Shown: positions 23,529 through 36,035, counted from the first letter of the stretch. The stretch is DNA of 64,000 nucleotides from Gryllotalpicola protaetiae (GCF_003627055.1 NZ_CP032624.1:1922001-1986000), one strand, 5' to 3'. Made by a program: numbers and translations. Notes: a model not told the origin generated them from the letters alone.

Positions 23529-24482
23529 TCAGACCTGTCGACGTCGCGCTCGGGTGCGATGGCGGCGGATGACCGCCCACAGGGTGACCACACCGGCGAG
23601 CGACACCACGATCAGCCCGCACACGTAGAGCACGCTCGAGAGAGACTGCACCGCATCCGCGTCGCGCCGCAGCAGGAATCCGTATTGCAGCAGCTGTGCC
23701 GTGCTGCCTGTCGCGATCAGCGCGAGCAGCGAGGCGATGCTGCTCATCGAGTCCCAGAGCGCGTGCAGCGCGGCAGCGCCGAGATACGCGACCACGACCC
23801 AGATCGACCAGGCATAGCCCGGGTCGTCCGGCCGCTCTCGCCGCTCGGCGATGCCGAACAGCGCGGCGCCGATGATCGCTGTCCAGAGGACGTGCCCGAC
23901 GGGGGCGAGAAGGGCGCGGATGACCTCGGTCTGCAGCAGCGCCGCGATGTCGATGCCATGCGTGCCGAGGGCGGCGTTGAAGGCGTAGCCGGCCGACTCG
24001 AACGCCGCGAACCCGGCACCGACCGTGGCGCCGAGCAGCGCGCCCTGTGTCGCTGACTTCGGCGCGAATCGCCAGCCGAGCACGACGAGTATGCATCCCT
24101 TGACGAACTCCTCGATCAGGCCGACGAGGCCGTAGAGCCAGAGGCTCTGGTGCAGATTCGCCTCCAGCAAGGAGGCGCCGAGGACGCCGGCGACCCCGCT
24201 GACGAAGAACGCCAGGATGATCTGGAGCGCCGTGACGTTGCCGCGCAGACGCTCGACGGCGAACAGCACCGCGCAGAAGGGGACCAGGAAGCTGCCGAGC
24301 AGGATCAACGTCGGCACGAGATTGGGGTTCCGGGTCAGCAGGGTGACGGTGATCGTCGCGAGCCAGAGGACCCAGCCCACGAGCAGCGTCTTCCACCACC
24401 AGCCGTGTCGCTCCGGGGCGCCGAGCGCGATCCGCCCCGGCGCCTGCCACGGCGTTCTGTCCTCGCCATCCATGACGCTCAT
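23529..24482 (-). CDS. PrsW-family intramembrane metalloprotease
   Basis: A 317-residue protein with about eight membrane segments. The CPBP/PrsW-like catalytic elements are in place: GLIEEFVKG (E124, E125), GFAAFESAGY (F161, E162), PVGHVLWT (H197) and AALHALWDS (H240, D244). In Bacillus PrsW cleaves an anti-sigma factor. No sigma or anti-sigma gene is nearby here, so the substrate is unknown. The ATG at 24482 follows AAGGAG; an in-frame start at 24545 has none. It is divergent from the Tat phosphoesterase with 137 bases between starts, and a secreted protein gene follows downstream. Confidence 0.88.
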   Translation of the reverse strand: MSVMDGEDRTPWQAPGRIALGAPERHGWWWKTLLVGWVLWLATITVTLLTRNPNLVPTLILLGSFLVPFCAVLFAVERLRGNVTALQIILAFFVSGVAGVLGASLLEANLHQSLWLYGLVGLIEEFVKGCILVVLGWRFAPKSATQGALLGATVGAGFAAFESAGYAFNAALGTHGIDIAALLQTEVIRALLAPVGHVLWTAIIGAALFGIAERRERPDDPGYAWSIWVVVAYLGAAALHALWDSMSSIASLLALIATGSTAQLLQYGFLLRRDADAVQSLSSVLYVCGLIVVSLAGVVTLWAVIRRHRTRARRRQV

Positions 24483-24619
24483 CCGTCTTCTCCTTGTCTT
24501 CTCGTTCTGATCGGGGTTGCGCGGGGATCCGTGCGAAATTGACACCGAGGGTGCCGCGCGGGAAGCTGACGCCGTGCGCGCCCTTTCGTGGGCCGCTTCA
24601 GGTGTCCGAAGGAGCGCGG

Positions 24620-26344
24620 GTGGCGGATGACCCGGACGAGCCCGCGCCGTCTCGGCGGGAGTTCCTGAAGCGCGCCGGAATCGGGGCGGCCGGGGCGGCC
24701 GTCGGCGGCGTCGCCGCGGGGGTCGGCGTCGGAGTCGCCGCAGCGCACCACACCGCGCAGAGCTACGGCTTCACCCCGCTGCCCCCGCGCCGCGAGCCGG
24801 GCTTCGACCACATCGTGGTCCTGATGTTCGAGAACCGCAGCTTCGATCACGTCCTCGGCCGGCTCTACACCGACGGCGAGTTGCGCGCAGGCCAGCAGTT
24901 CGAGGGGCTGCAGCACGGGCGGCACGAGAACACCGCGCCGGACGGCACCGTCGTCGCGGCGCACGTGTACGAAGGCTCCACCGACGACGTCATGTCCCGT
25001 CCCGACCCTGACCCCGGCGAGTTCTATCCCCACGTCAACACGCAGTGGTTCGGCGTCGTAGACCCCGCGAGCAACGAGGACTTCGTCCACAACGGATTCC
25101 GGGAGCCCTGGAACGCCCCGGCCGACACCGCCCACCCCACGATGTCGGGCTTCGTGCACGACTACGTGCTCAACTACCGGGCCGAGCGCGGCGCAGAGCC
25201 CACCGTCGAGGAGTACTCCCAGGTGATGGGCGGGTTCTCGCCCGAGATGCTGCCCGTCTTCTCCGCCCTCGCGAGGAGCTTCGCCGTCTACGACCATTGG
25301 CACTGCGCGGTGCCGTCGCAGACGTTCTGCAACCGGTCCTTCTTCCATGCCAGCACCTCGCACGGTTTCGTGACGAACGGGTACACCAGCGGCCCGAAGA
25401 AGTGGCTCGACGCCCCCGGCGTTCCGACGATCTTCAACCGGCTCGAGGACGCGGGCAAGACCTGGCGCGTCTACTACGACGCCGAGCAGGTGATCTCCCT
25501 GACCGGGTTCCTGCACGCGCCGTCCATCGAGCGGTATTGGAAGACGAACTTCCGCAGCATGGAGCAGTTCGCCGAAGACGCGCACACAGGGAACCTGCCT
25601 GACTACGCCTTCATCGAGCCGCGGATGGTGTTCGACCACAACGACATGCACCCGCCCGAGAACCGGCCGCGAGTGGTCGACGTGGCGGGGCAGCCGCCCT
25701 TCGACAGCGCGATGTCCGACGTGCGCGCTGCGGAGGCGCTGCTGGCCGAGGTGTACGCGGCGGTCCGTTCGGGCGCCTCGCCCGAGGGATCGAACGCGAT
25801 CAACACGGCCCTGCTCGTGACGTTCGACGAGCACGGCGGGCTCTATGACCATGTCCCGCCGCCGCGCGCGACGCCGCCCGCCGGACGGCCCGAGCCCGGC
25901 GAGATGGGTTTCACCTTCGACCGGCTCGGCGGTCGCGTGCCGACCTTCGTCGTCTCCGCATACACCGAGCCCGGCACGATCATCAATGAGCCCATGGACC
26001 ACGCCTCGCTCGTGCACACCGTGACGCAGCAGCACGGGCTCGCTCCCCTCACGCATCGCGACGCGAACGCGCGGGGCATCCAGAACGCGATCAACCGCAC
26101 GGATCCGCGGCAGCCTCAGCTGTGGCCCGACGTGCCGCGCCCCTACGTTCCGCGGAATCCGGAGGCGGCGAAGCAGCCCCCCTCCGATGCGGATCGGCGG
26201 CGTCCGCTCACCGCGCCGGGCAGGGGCCTGCTCGGTCTGCTCCTCGCGCGCTACGAGCCCGGCGCGCCGGTGCCTGAGACCTTCGGCGACGCCTACGACG
26301 CGCTCAGCAAGCATGGCTACGGCCTCTTCGGGGTCCGCGACTGA
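24620..26344 (+). CDS. Tat-exported phosphoesterase (phospholipase C / acid phosphatase AcpA family)
   Basis: The 574-residue protein begins at GTG 24620, just after AAGGAG, and carries a textbook twin-arginine signal, SRREFLKRAG (R12, R13), plus a Gly/Ala-rich hydrophobic stretch to about residue 42. The mature domain is the alkaline-phosphatase-like phosphoesterase fold: HIVVLMFENRSFDHVLGRL near residue 60, PSQTFCNRSFFHASTSHG, and the late metal segments VTFDEHGGLYDHVPPP and EPMDHASLVHT. It likely cleaves phospholipids or other phosphomonoesters and diesters outside the cell, perhaps for phosphate acquisition. The earlier start at 24494 would bury the Tat motif and is rejected. The gene is convergent, one base apart, with the FAD oxidase gene. 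Confidence 0.9.
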   Translation: MADDPDEPAPSRREFLKRAGIGAAGAAVGGVAAGVGVGVAAAHHTAQSYGFTPLPPRREPGFDHIVVLMFENRSFDHVLGRLYTDGELRAGQQFEGLQHGRHENTAPDGTVVAAHVYEGSTDDVMSRPDPDPGEFYPHVNTQWFGVVDPASNEDFVHNGFREPWNAPADTAHPTMSGFVHDYVLNYRAERGAEPTVEEYSQVMGGFSPEMLPVFSALARSFAVYDHWHCAVPSQTFCNRSFFHASTSHGFVTNGYTSGPKKWLDAPGVPTIFNRLEDAGKTWRVYYDAEQVISLTGFLHAPSIERYWKTNFRSMEQFAEDAHTGNLPDYAFIEPRMVFDHNDMHPPENRPRVVDVAGQPPFDSAMSDVRAAEALLAEVYAAVRSGASPEGSNAINTALLVTFDEHGGLYDHVPPPRATPPAGRPEPGEMGFTFDRLGGRVPTFVVSAYTEPGTIINEPMDHASLVHTVTQQHGLAPLTHRDANARGIQNAINRTDPRQPQLWPDVPRPYVPRNPEAAKQPPSDADRRRPLTAPGRGLLGLLLARYEPGAPVPETFGDAYDALSKHGYGLFGVRD

Positions 26345-27688
26345 TCACAGCGCGGGTGCGAACGCGAAGACGTCGCTCGGGTCCCATCGGGTCGCGAGAC
26401 GCGCGAGCTCGACGGCGAGGCCGGGCTCGTAGCATGCCGAGGCGTCCGCGGCGCCGCTCGGCAGGAAGTTGCGCAACGGACCGCCGACGCTCAGTTCCGC
26501 GAGTGCGCCGGTGACCCGGCGCTGCGCCGCCGCCGCGCCGCCCCGATCGGTGCCCGGGTAGGCGGAGGTGAAGAGATTCAACTCGGCCGCGCGGTGGCCG
26601 ACCGCGTTCGGGTGCGCGGGCTGGTCTACCAGCGCGCCGCCCAGGTGGCGCAGCTCGAGCACGAACGGAGCATCCGGGTCGAGCAGGGCGGGCAGCCGAT
26701 CGAGGGCGCGCTCGCCACGCAGTGCGACGCTGTCGGTGCAGACCGGCATCGGATTCCTGGGGTCGGCGTGCACGCTGGCGAGGTCTGTCACCGGCATGGT
26801 CCTGACCGTGTCGAGGAGCGTCGGCAGGGCGCGCAGCCCCGCGATGAGACGGGCGCCGCGCGCAGCCTCGCCGAGGTAGGCGACGCGCACGTGACCGCAG
26901 TACCGCCCGCGAAGCGTTTCGGGAACCGTCGGCACCCGGGGGAAGCGGAGGAACGCGATCGACAGGCTCAGCTCGCGGGGTGCGGTGACGATGCACGAAC
27001 GGAAGGCTTCGATGAGCTCGACGCCGCGCACGCCGTCGAAGAACAGGCCGCCGCCGTAGAGCTCGCTCAACGGGATCAGCTCGACGTCGATCGCGGTGAC
27101 CGCGGCGAGCTTGCCGCCGCCCCCGCGCAGTCCCCAGAACAGCTCCGGGTGGTGCTCCGAGCTGACGGAGAGCTCTCGCCCGTCCGCCGTCACCACCTGC
27201 AGGGCACGGATGCGGTCCGCGGCGTAGCCGTGGGCGCGCCCGAGCATGCCGAGGCCGCCGCCGAGGCTGTACGAGACGTAGCCGACGGTCGCGGCCGAGC
27301 CGACCGGAGCGGTCAGCCCGTGCGGCGCGGTCGCGGCGAGGACGTCGGCCGAGGTGGCGCCCGCCGAGATTCGCGCCACGCGGCGCGCCGGGTCGACCGA
27401 CACCTCCGTGAGCGCCCGCGTCGTGATCAGCAGCCCCCCGTCCATGGCCCGATGCGCACCGTGGCCGGTCGCCTGAAGCTCGACCGTCAGGCCCTGCTCG
27501 GCGGCGAACCGGATGCCTGCGGCGACGTCACTCGGCACCTGGGCGGCGAGGACGAGATCGGGGCGATGGTCCAGCGCCAGGTTGAATCCGCTGCGTCCTG
27601 CGTCGTAGCCGGCGCGGTCATCGGCGGAGCGATCCCACACGGGCCCGACGGTGCGGGCGGCGAGCAGGGCGGCCGTGGCTCCGCTCAC
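26345..27688 (-). CDS. FAD-dependent oxidoreductase (PCMH/berberine-bridge-like)
   Basis: A 447-residue flavoprotein. The FAD-binding PCMH domain spans about residues 35-210 and contains VELQATGHGAHRAMDGG, whose first His is at the usual site of covalent FAD attachment. SLGGGLGMLGRAHGYAADRIRALQVVTADG follows. The second, Cys-type attachment site of berberine-bridge enzymes is absent (GSAATVG), so the flavin is probably linked once. The C-terminus has the BBE-like segment RNFLPSG. The GTG at 27688 overlaps the stop of the upstream membrane-protein gene in a GTGA, which fixes the start and makes a coupled pair. The substrate is unknown; sugars and small aromatics are usual for the family. No signal peptide is seen. 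Confidence 0.86.
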   Translation of the reverse strand: MSGATAALLAARTVGPVWDRSADDRAGYDAGRSGFNLALDHRPDLVLAAQVPSDVAAGIRFAAEQGLTVELQATGHGAHRAMDGGLLITTRALTEVSVDPARRVARISAGATSADVLAATAPHGLTAPVGSAATVGYVSYSLGGGLGMLGRAHGYAADRIRALQVVTADGRELSVSSEHHPELFWGLRGGGGKLAAVTAIDVELIPLSELYGGGLFFDGVRGVELIEAFRSCIVTAPRELSLSIAFLRFPRVPTVPETLRGRYCGHVRVAYLGEAARGARLIAGLRALPTLLDTVRTMPVTDLASVHADPRNPMPVCTDSVALRGERALDRLPALLDPDAPFVLELRHLGGALVDQPAHPNAVGHRAAELNLFTSAYPGTDRGGAAAAQRRVTGALAELSVGGPLRNFLPSGAADASACYEPGLAVELARLATRWDPSDVFAFAPAL

Positions 27689-28197
27689 TTGGCGGCCCCG
27701 ACGCGCACCGGATCCGACGGTGCGCTGGAGGACGCCCAGCCGAGCGCCTCGACCCGCCGCCAGACGATCGTGGCCTGCACCGCGAGCATGAGCGCGAGCA
27801 TCACCATCACTTCGCCGACGTTGGCCTCGTACGGCACGTGGACGAAGTAGGCGAAGGTGCCGAGGGCGACCTTGAAGGCGATCAGCGCGAGGAACAGCCC
27901 GATCGTGGTCCGTGTGCCGCGGGTGAAGACGCGGCCGTCTTCGTCGCGCCACAGCCGCGTGCGCTGTGCGCGGAGCGCTCCGACCCCGGCGCTGGCCGCC
28001 AGGCTGATCGCGGTCAAGCCGAGCGCGGCGGGGTCGTGGCTGATGTTGACGCCCAGGCAGACACCGATGATGCCGTAGATCAGCGCCATCTTGTAGCGGC
28101 CGCCGCGGGTGAGCCGGCTGGTGCGCGTCTGACGATATAGCGAATATCCGATCAGCGCGACGATGGCGATGGTCGAGATGGCGGTCGTGGTGCTCAT
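27685..28197 (-). CDS. Membrane protein, DUF1453/CcdC-like
   Basis: From the ATG at 28197 (AGGAGG 10 bases upstream) the 170-residue product has four hydrophobic helices (about 4-17, 37-52, 55-72 and 100-146 in two parts), with the short charged loop YRQTRTSRLTRGGRYKMA after the first helix. This resembles DUF1453/CcdC-type proteins, but the match is from memory of the family and only moderate. A frame to 28320 is longer but lacks a ribosome site. It overlaps the FAD oxidase gene by 4 bases, so the two are co-expressed; it might anchor or feed the oxidase. Confidence 0.65.
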   Translation of the reverse strand: MSTTTAISTIAIVALIGYSLYRQTRTSRLTRGGRYKMALIYGIIGVCLGVNISHDPAALGLTAISLAASAGVGALRAQRTRLWRDEDGRVFTRGTRTTIGLFLALIAFKVALGTFAYFVHVPYEANVGEVMVMLALMLAVQATIVWRRVEALGWASSSAPSDPVRVGAAK

Positions 28198-28294
28198 GTG
28201 ACTCGTTCCTCCTGTGAGAAGTCGTTCTTGTGGATCAGCTTGGTGTCGGGCAGGCGCCGGATCCGTCGGCCGCCCGGATGACGGATCGGATGAA

Positions 28295-28462
28295 TCAGGC
28301 GTCAGCCGATCGGGGGACATCGGCGACGCACAGTCGCTCGAGGGTGGCCAGGAGCTCGAGGTTCCCGGAGAAGGCGAGGGGCGCGGCCGACGCGTCGGCG
28401 CGCGCGGCGATCCCGGCGAGCCGTCCGTCGGCGGAGACCGTCACGGTCAGCACGATGTCCAT
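28295..28462 (-). CDS. Small protein of 55 residues, unknown function
   Basis: Reading the minus strand from the ATG at 28462 gives MDIVLTVTVSADGRLAGIAA and continues to TGA at 28295, with a mid-part ending FSGNLELLATLERLC. The mix of beta-strand then amphipathic helix, and the absence of arginine-rich shadow composition, favour a real gene. It fills much of the 368-base spacer between the LAL regulator and the DUF1453-like gene. No strong ribosome site is visible. I do not recognise a family. The remaining spacer bases show nothing further that I can support. Confidence 0.5.
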   Translation of the reverse strand: MDIVLTVTVSADGRLAGIAARADASAAPLAFSGNLELLATLERLCVADVPRSADA

Positions 28463-28565
28463 TGCAGAAGCGTGCGCCGGGTGGCGACAGGATGCCCTAG
28501 GGGCGGTCCCTAAACCTTGGGGGGCGCGGCGCCGGGAGCACGCCGGCGGACACCGCCGCGCGGGT

Positions 28566-31289
28566 CTACGCCGAGTGCGCCAGGGCGCGAAGCTCGCGCC
28601 GGGAGTGCAGTCCGAGCTTCGCGTAGACGTTGCCGAGGTGGTATTCGACCGCCTTCTCGGTCACGTACAGCTCCCCGGCGACCTCCCGGTTGGTCATCCC
28701 GCGGATGACCAGGGCGGCGACATCCGTCTCGCGCTCCGTAAGGGTCGACAGCGGAGAGGTCGCAGGGACGCCCGGGTCCGCACCGGCGGCCGCGAGCTCG
28801 GCGGCGACCCGCGCAAGCTCGGGTCCGGCGCCGAGCTGCGTCAGCCGGCGATGCGCGACACGCAGCTCGTCGAGGCCCTCGCGCCGGGCGCCGCGCGCGA
28901 TCAACAGCCGGCCGAGCCAGCGGTGCAGCTCGACGTGCGTGAGCACCGCGGTCTCGGTGGTCTCCTGCGCGATCGCCTGCCGGAGGAGGGCGATCGCGTT
29001 CTCGGCGTCGGTCAACGTCGCACCGGGCCGCGCGGCCAGCAGCCGTGCGCGCAGCCCGAGCAGCGCGGCGGACAGCTCGATCTGTCGCTCGACGGCGGCT
29101 CGCTCGAAGGAGTCGAGCTGGCGGGTGGCCTCGTCGAAATCGCCCACCTCGATCGCCGCGCTCACGACCATCGCCCACCACTCGAGCGAGGTGCCCATCG
29201 TCAGCCGGATGCCTGCGCGCGTGGCGGCCTCGCCCAGCAGAGGCTCGAAGGCCCGCAGGATGTCGGCCCAGTCGCCGCGCGCGCGCGCGATGGTCGCGCG
29301 CGCGATCATCGGCGTCATGAGCGCCTCCAGCACACGACCGGGCGCGACACCGTCCATCGCCCGGCGCAGCTGCTCGTCCGCCTCGTCCCAGTGGCCGCGC
29401 AGCCCCGCGAGCGAGGCGAGCACGCAGTGCGCCTGGACCCGCAGGGAGACCAGCTGCTGGTCCTGAACGATCTCGAGCGCGGTGTGGGCGTGGATGGCCG
29501 CCTCATCCCAGTCGCCGGTGAGCACGAGCGACTGCGCGAGCTGGTAGTGGGCGCGGTGCAGCTCGGCGGCAGGGGCGCCGGCGCGGATCAGCGCGATCGC
29601 CGCCCTGAGGTCGGCGGCCGCCGCCGCGGGCCGCGCGGCGAAGTAGTCGATCGCACCGCGCGCGACGAGCAGGTCGACCTCCTCGGCGGGAACCTCCGGC
29701 GCGGGCTGGGGCAGCCGGGTGGACAGGTGGGCGACGCTGGCCGGCCCGCCGTCGCGCATGAGGACCCCGAGCGAGGACCCCAGCCAGGCGAGGTGCTCCA
29801 GCCGGCGCGGCAACCCCGGCACACGCAGCGCGCGTTCTGCCGCGGCGATCGCCTCAGGGCCCCGACCCTGCAGGGCGAGCAGCCGAGCGAGGACCACGTT
29901 CGCCTCGGTCGACTCCGCCGCGAATCCCGGATCGGCGGAATCGGCTGCGGCGCGCAGCTCGGCTTCCGCGGCGACGGTGTCGCCCGACTCCCAGTCGAGC
30001 GTGCCGAGCACGAGGCTGCGCGCGGGGCTCGGCCGGGTGGCTTCCACCTCGGCGCGCAGCTCGGCCGCGCGCGCCAGCTGGCCGTCGTAGATGAGCAGGC
30101 GCGCGGCGTCGGTGAGATGCCGGTCGGCCACTGCCCCGGGGGTGCGCACCCCCGATGCCCAGAGCAGGAGGCGGGCGGCCGATCCAGCCGCGTCGACCGC
30201 TCGTTCGCGCTCGGCCTCGGCGACGAGCTCGTCCGCGAGCGCATCGTCCGCTCCGTCGACGGCGGCGACGCGGTGAGCCAGGCCATCGGCCGCCCCGAGC
30301 TCCTCCGCCGCCGCCAGGTGCAGGCGCTGGCGGCGCAGCGGCGGCAGATCGTTGTACACCGCCGCCCGCAGCAGCGGGTGGGCAAAGCCGACGACGGAGC
30401 CGGTGTCGCCGTGACGCCACGCGAAGAATCCGGTCTCGAGCAGTGACTCGAGCGCTTCGGTGGGATGCTGCACGGCGCCCACCCGCGCCGCGACAGCGAG
30501 CCTCACCGGGTGCCCGATGACCGCCAGTGCGACCGCCAGTGACTGCGCCTCCACCGACGCGTCGGCCAGGCGCGCGGCGGTCGTCGCCGCGAGGGAGCGT
30601 GGCGCGGGCAGCTCGCCGCTGCTTACGGCCAGCTGGTCTGCGCGCAGCTCGGAGAGCAGCGTGCGCAGATAGAGCGCGTGACCCGCCGTGTGGCGGTGAA
30701 GCCGCTCGGCTGCGGCCGTCGAGAGCGCCACGATGGGCGCGGCGAGCTCGACGACGTCCGAGACGGTCAGCGGGCCGAGACCGATCCGCTCGCAGCGTCG
30801 CGCGTCGAGTCGCACCCGCTCCCAGCCGCCCACCTCGGCGTCGTCCGCGCGGCTCGTGACGATCGTCAGCACCTGGTCCCGGTCGAGTCGCCGCACCGCG
30901 GCGAGGACCGCCTCGCGCGAGGTCGCATCCACCCAGTGCAGGTCTTCGACCACCAGCAGGAGCGGCCCGTGCCGCTGCAGCTCGACGATGCCGTCGAGCA
31001 GCTGGAGACCCGCGCCGAGAGCGTCTGACGCATCGATGGGGGCGAGCTGGCGGGCGACGGAGAGGGGGAACTCGGCGGAGAGCTCGTCCGCCTCCGCGCG
31101 CACCACGGTGAAGGAATCCGCGAGCTCGCTCACCGCTCGATCGAGCAGAGCGGTCTTGCCGGCACCGGCCGGCCCCTCGATCCACACGACGCGCGCCTGG
31201 CCGGACAGCGCGACGGCGGCCGCGGAGCGGATGCGCGCCAGCTCTTCGTCGCGACCGACGAAGCCGACGACATCCGGCTGCTCAGCCAT
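28566..31289 (-). CDS. LAL-type transcriptional regulator (AAA ATPase, TPR-like repeats, LuxR HTH)
   Basis: A 907-residue large ATP-binding regulator of the LuxR family. The ATG at 31289 follows AGGAG; the frame continues to 31370 without one. The N-terminal AAA/NACHT-like domain has FVGRDEELARI, Walker A WIEGPAGAGKTALL (K45) and Walker B LLLVVEDLHWVDATS. The middle 500 residues are Ala/Leu/Arg helical repeats, typical ligand- or partner-sensing TPRs. The C-terminal LuxR domain is TERETDVAALVIRGMTNREVAG and onward. Such regulators commonly control carbon or secondary-metabolite genes. Its targets here are probably the membrane protein and oxidase downstream, or the lysyl-lipid synthase upstream; both are inference from proximity. 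Confidence 0.88.
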   Translation of the reverse strand: MAEQPDVVGFVGRDEELARIRSAAAVALSGQARVVWIEGPAGAGKTALLDRAVSELADSFTVVRAEADELSAEFPLSVARQLAPIDASDALGAGLQLLDGIVELQRHGPLLLVVEDLHWVDATSREAVLAAVRRLDRDQVLTIVTSRADDAEVGGWERVRLDARRCERIGLGPLTVSDVVELAAPIVALSTAAAERLHRHTAGHALYLRTLLSELRADQLAVSSGELPAPRSLAATTAARLADASVEAQSLAVALAVIGHPVRLAVAARVGAVQHPTEALESLLETGFFAWRHGDTGSVVGFAHPLLRAAVYNDLPPLRRQRLHLAAAEELGAADGLAHRVAAVDGADDALADELVAEAERERAVDAAGSAARLLLWASGVRTPGAVADRHLTDAARLLIYDGQLARAAELRAEVEATRPSPARSLVLGTLDWESGDTVAAEAELRAAADSADPGFAAESTEANVVLARLLALQGRGPEAIAAAERALRVPGLPRRLEHLAWLGSSLGVLMRDGGPASVAHLSTRLPQPAPEVPAEEVDLLVARGAIDYFAARPAAAAADLRAAIALIRAGAPAAELHRAHYQLAQSLVLTGDWDEAAIHAHTALEIVQDQQLVSLRVQAHCVLASLAGLRGHWDEADEQLRRAMDGVAPGRVLEALMTPMIARATIARARGDWADILRAFEPLLGEAATRAGIRLTMGTSLEWWAMVVSAAIEVGDFDEATRQLDSFERAAVERQIELSAALLGLRARLLAARPGATLTDAENAIALLRQAIAQETTETAVLTHVELHRWLGRLLIARGARREGLDELRVAHRRLTQLGAGPELARVAAELAAAGADPGVPATSPLSTLTERETDVAALVIRGMTNREVAGELYVTEKAVEYHLGNVYAKLGLHSRRELRALAHSA

Positions 31290-31373
31290 CAGCTCGCTCC
31301 TGCCGCCTCGCCCCGCATCATGAGCCGATCCTGACCCAATCCCCGCCACGGCGGGACCATCGCGATCCACTTT

Positions 31374-31389
31374 CCCCCCTTTCGGGGGG
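31374..31389. terminator. C6/G6 hairpin between the lysyl-lipid synthase and LAL regulator
   Basis: CCCCCC (31374-31379) pairs with GGGGGG (31384-31389) across a TTTC loop. It is 14 bases after the stop of the minus-strand synthase gene. It may end that transcript, though no T-run follows in that direction. Confidence 0.4.
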
Positions 31390-31402
31390 GCAGGCGCCTC
31401 TG

Positions 31403-34699
<3,297 letters not shown>

Positions 34700-34739
34700 G
34701 ATTGTCACTTTCCGGGTCTCCAATCGGTCAGGTCGTGCA

Positions 34740-36035
34740 CTACGCGCACATCGCCGGGGCAGTGCTGCTCGGTTCGGCGGTGAGCCGCAGCCGTCCGGCC
34801 AGCCACGGCAGCGAGTCGCGGAAGGCCTCCGTCCAGGTGCCGAAGCTGTGCCCCGCGTTCGGGATCACCGCCGTGCAGGTGCTGATGCCGGCGGAACTCG
34901 CGAGCGGAGCCAGCTCACGCTGGGCGGCCAGCGGCCCCGGGTCGGCGGCGCCGGTCTCGAACCATCCGCCCATGCCCGGGAAGCTGCCCTCGCGCAGCAG
35001 CATCGCCGGCTGATGGGCGTCGTACTCTGCGGTCGAGCCGCCGAAGAGCTGCTGCGTCGTCTGCGCCGGCTCCATCGTGTCGCCCACCGTCGGCCCCTCC
35101 AACCCCGAATAGTCGGCGAAGGCCGAGTAGCGATCGGGATGCCGCAGCGCGAGCATGATCGCGCATGCTCCGCCGGCGGACAGGCCGGCGACAGCCCAGG
35201 ACGCGGCGCCCGCCGCCGCCCCGAACCTCTTCTCCACGAACTCCGGGACGTCCGCGGTGAGATACGTCTCGGCGTTGCCGAGCGCGCTGTTCACGCACTC
35301 CGTGTCGACGGTCTCGGCTCCGGTCGCGTCGGGCATGACGAGGATCGGCGCGACGCCGCCGTGGGCGCCGGCGAAGGCCTGCGCGGTCTGGTCGGCCGCC
35401 CCGCTCCTGGTCCAGTCCACGGGGCCGCCGGGGACCCCGGCGAGCATCTCGATCACGGGCAGCTTCACGGCCGGGTGGGAGAACCACTCCGGCGGCAGCC
35501 AGACGTACGCGTCGCGGGCACGGAACTTCGACGTCGTGCCCGGGATCGCGATCTGCACCGTGTAGCCGAGGCCGGCGTCGCCCGCGCCCGCTCCGCGCAG
35601 CTTGTCGAGGGCGCGCTCGGTCGTCTCGTGCTGCGAGTCGACGCCGAACAGCGCCCCGACGGTGGGCAGGTACTGGAACTGCAGATTGAGCTGCAGCCCC
35701 GCCGACAGGGTGGTCAACACGACGGCGATGACGGCGACGGCGCGCTGCCCGGCGCCGAGGCGGCGCCAGCCGACGACGCCCAGCGCGAGCGCGAGCAGGA
35801 TCAGACCGGCTCCGGCGTAGCAGGACGGCGGGATGCCGAGGGATGCCGCACCGAGGCCCGACGCGACGAGAGCGAGTGCCGCGGTCGCTCCCAGGGCGAT
35901 CGGGACGCCGATCAGCAGCTGTCGGCGCAGCACCGTGCGGCGTCGCCAGGCGAGGGTGCCGAGGACGGCGCCGATCGCCGCGGCGAGCGCCAGCGCCGGA
36001 AGGGGGCCGGACACCAGGGGCAGCGACTCGAGCAT
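34740..36035 (-). CDS. Membrane-anchored alpha/beta hydrolase (esterase D / antigen 85-like)
   Basis: The 431-residue protein has about four N-terminal membrane segments (residues about 12-30, 40-62, 72-90 and 100-118) and then an extracellular esterase domain. It opens with YTVQIAIPGTTSKFRARDAYVWLPPEWF and holds the nucleophile in VAGLSAGGACAIMLALRHPD, with a late PNAGHSFGTW supplying His. It ends 41 bases before the fused lysyl-lipid synthase starts, on the same strand, so the two are probably one transcript. In several bacteria an aminoacyl-phosphatidylglycerol hydrolase is encoded beside the synthase; a similar role here is inference. A mycolyltransferase-like function cannot be excluded on fold alone. 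Confidence 0.85.
   Translation of the reverse strand: MLESLPLVSGPLPALALAAAIGAVLGTLAWRRRTVLRRQLLIGVPIALGATAALALVASGLGAASLGIPPSCYAGAGLILLALALGVVGWRRLGAGQRAVAVIAVVLTTLSAGLQLNLQFQYLPTVGALFGVDSQHETTERALDKLRGAGAGDAGLGYTVQIAIPGTTSKFRARDAYVWLPPEWFSHPAVKLPVIEMLAGVPGGPVDWTRSGAADQTAQAFAGAHGGVAPILVMPDATGAETVDTECVNSALGNAETYLTADVPEFVEKRFGAAAGAASWAVAGLSAGGACAIMLALRHPDRYSAFADYSGLEGPTVGDTMEPAQTTQQLFGGSTAEYDAHQPAMLLREGSFPGMGGWFETGAADPGPLAAQRELAPLASSAGISTCTAVIPNAGHSFGTWTEAFRDSLPWLAGRLRLTAEPSSTAPAMCA

Noticed and set aside
22846-24450. A 534-codon minus-strand frame joining the secreted protein to upstream sequence
   Set aside because: The first part is shadow of the PrsW gene. The secreted protein has its own start with a good ribosome site at 23382.
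27685-28320. Start of the DUF1453-like gene at 28320
   Set aside because: No ribosome site there, and the added 41 residues are Pro/Arg/Ser-rich without family likeness. ATG 28197 has AGGAGG upstream.
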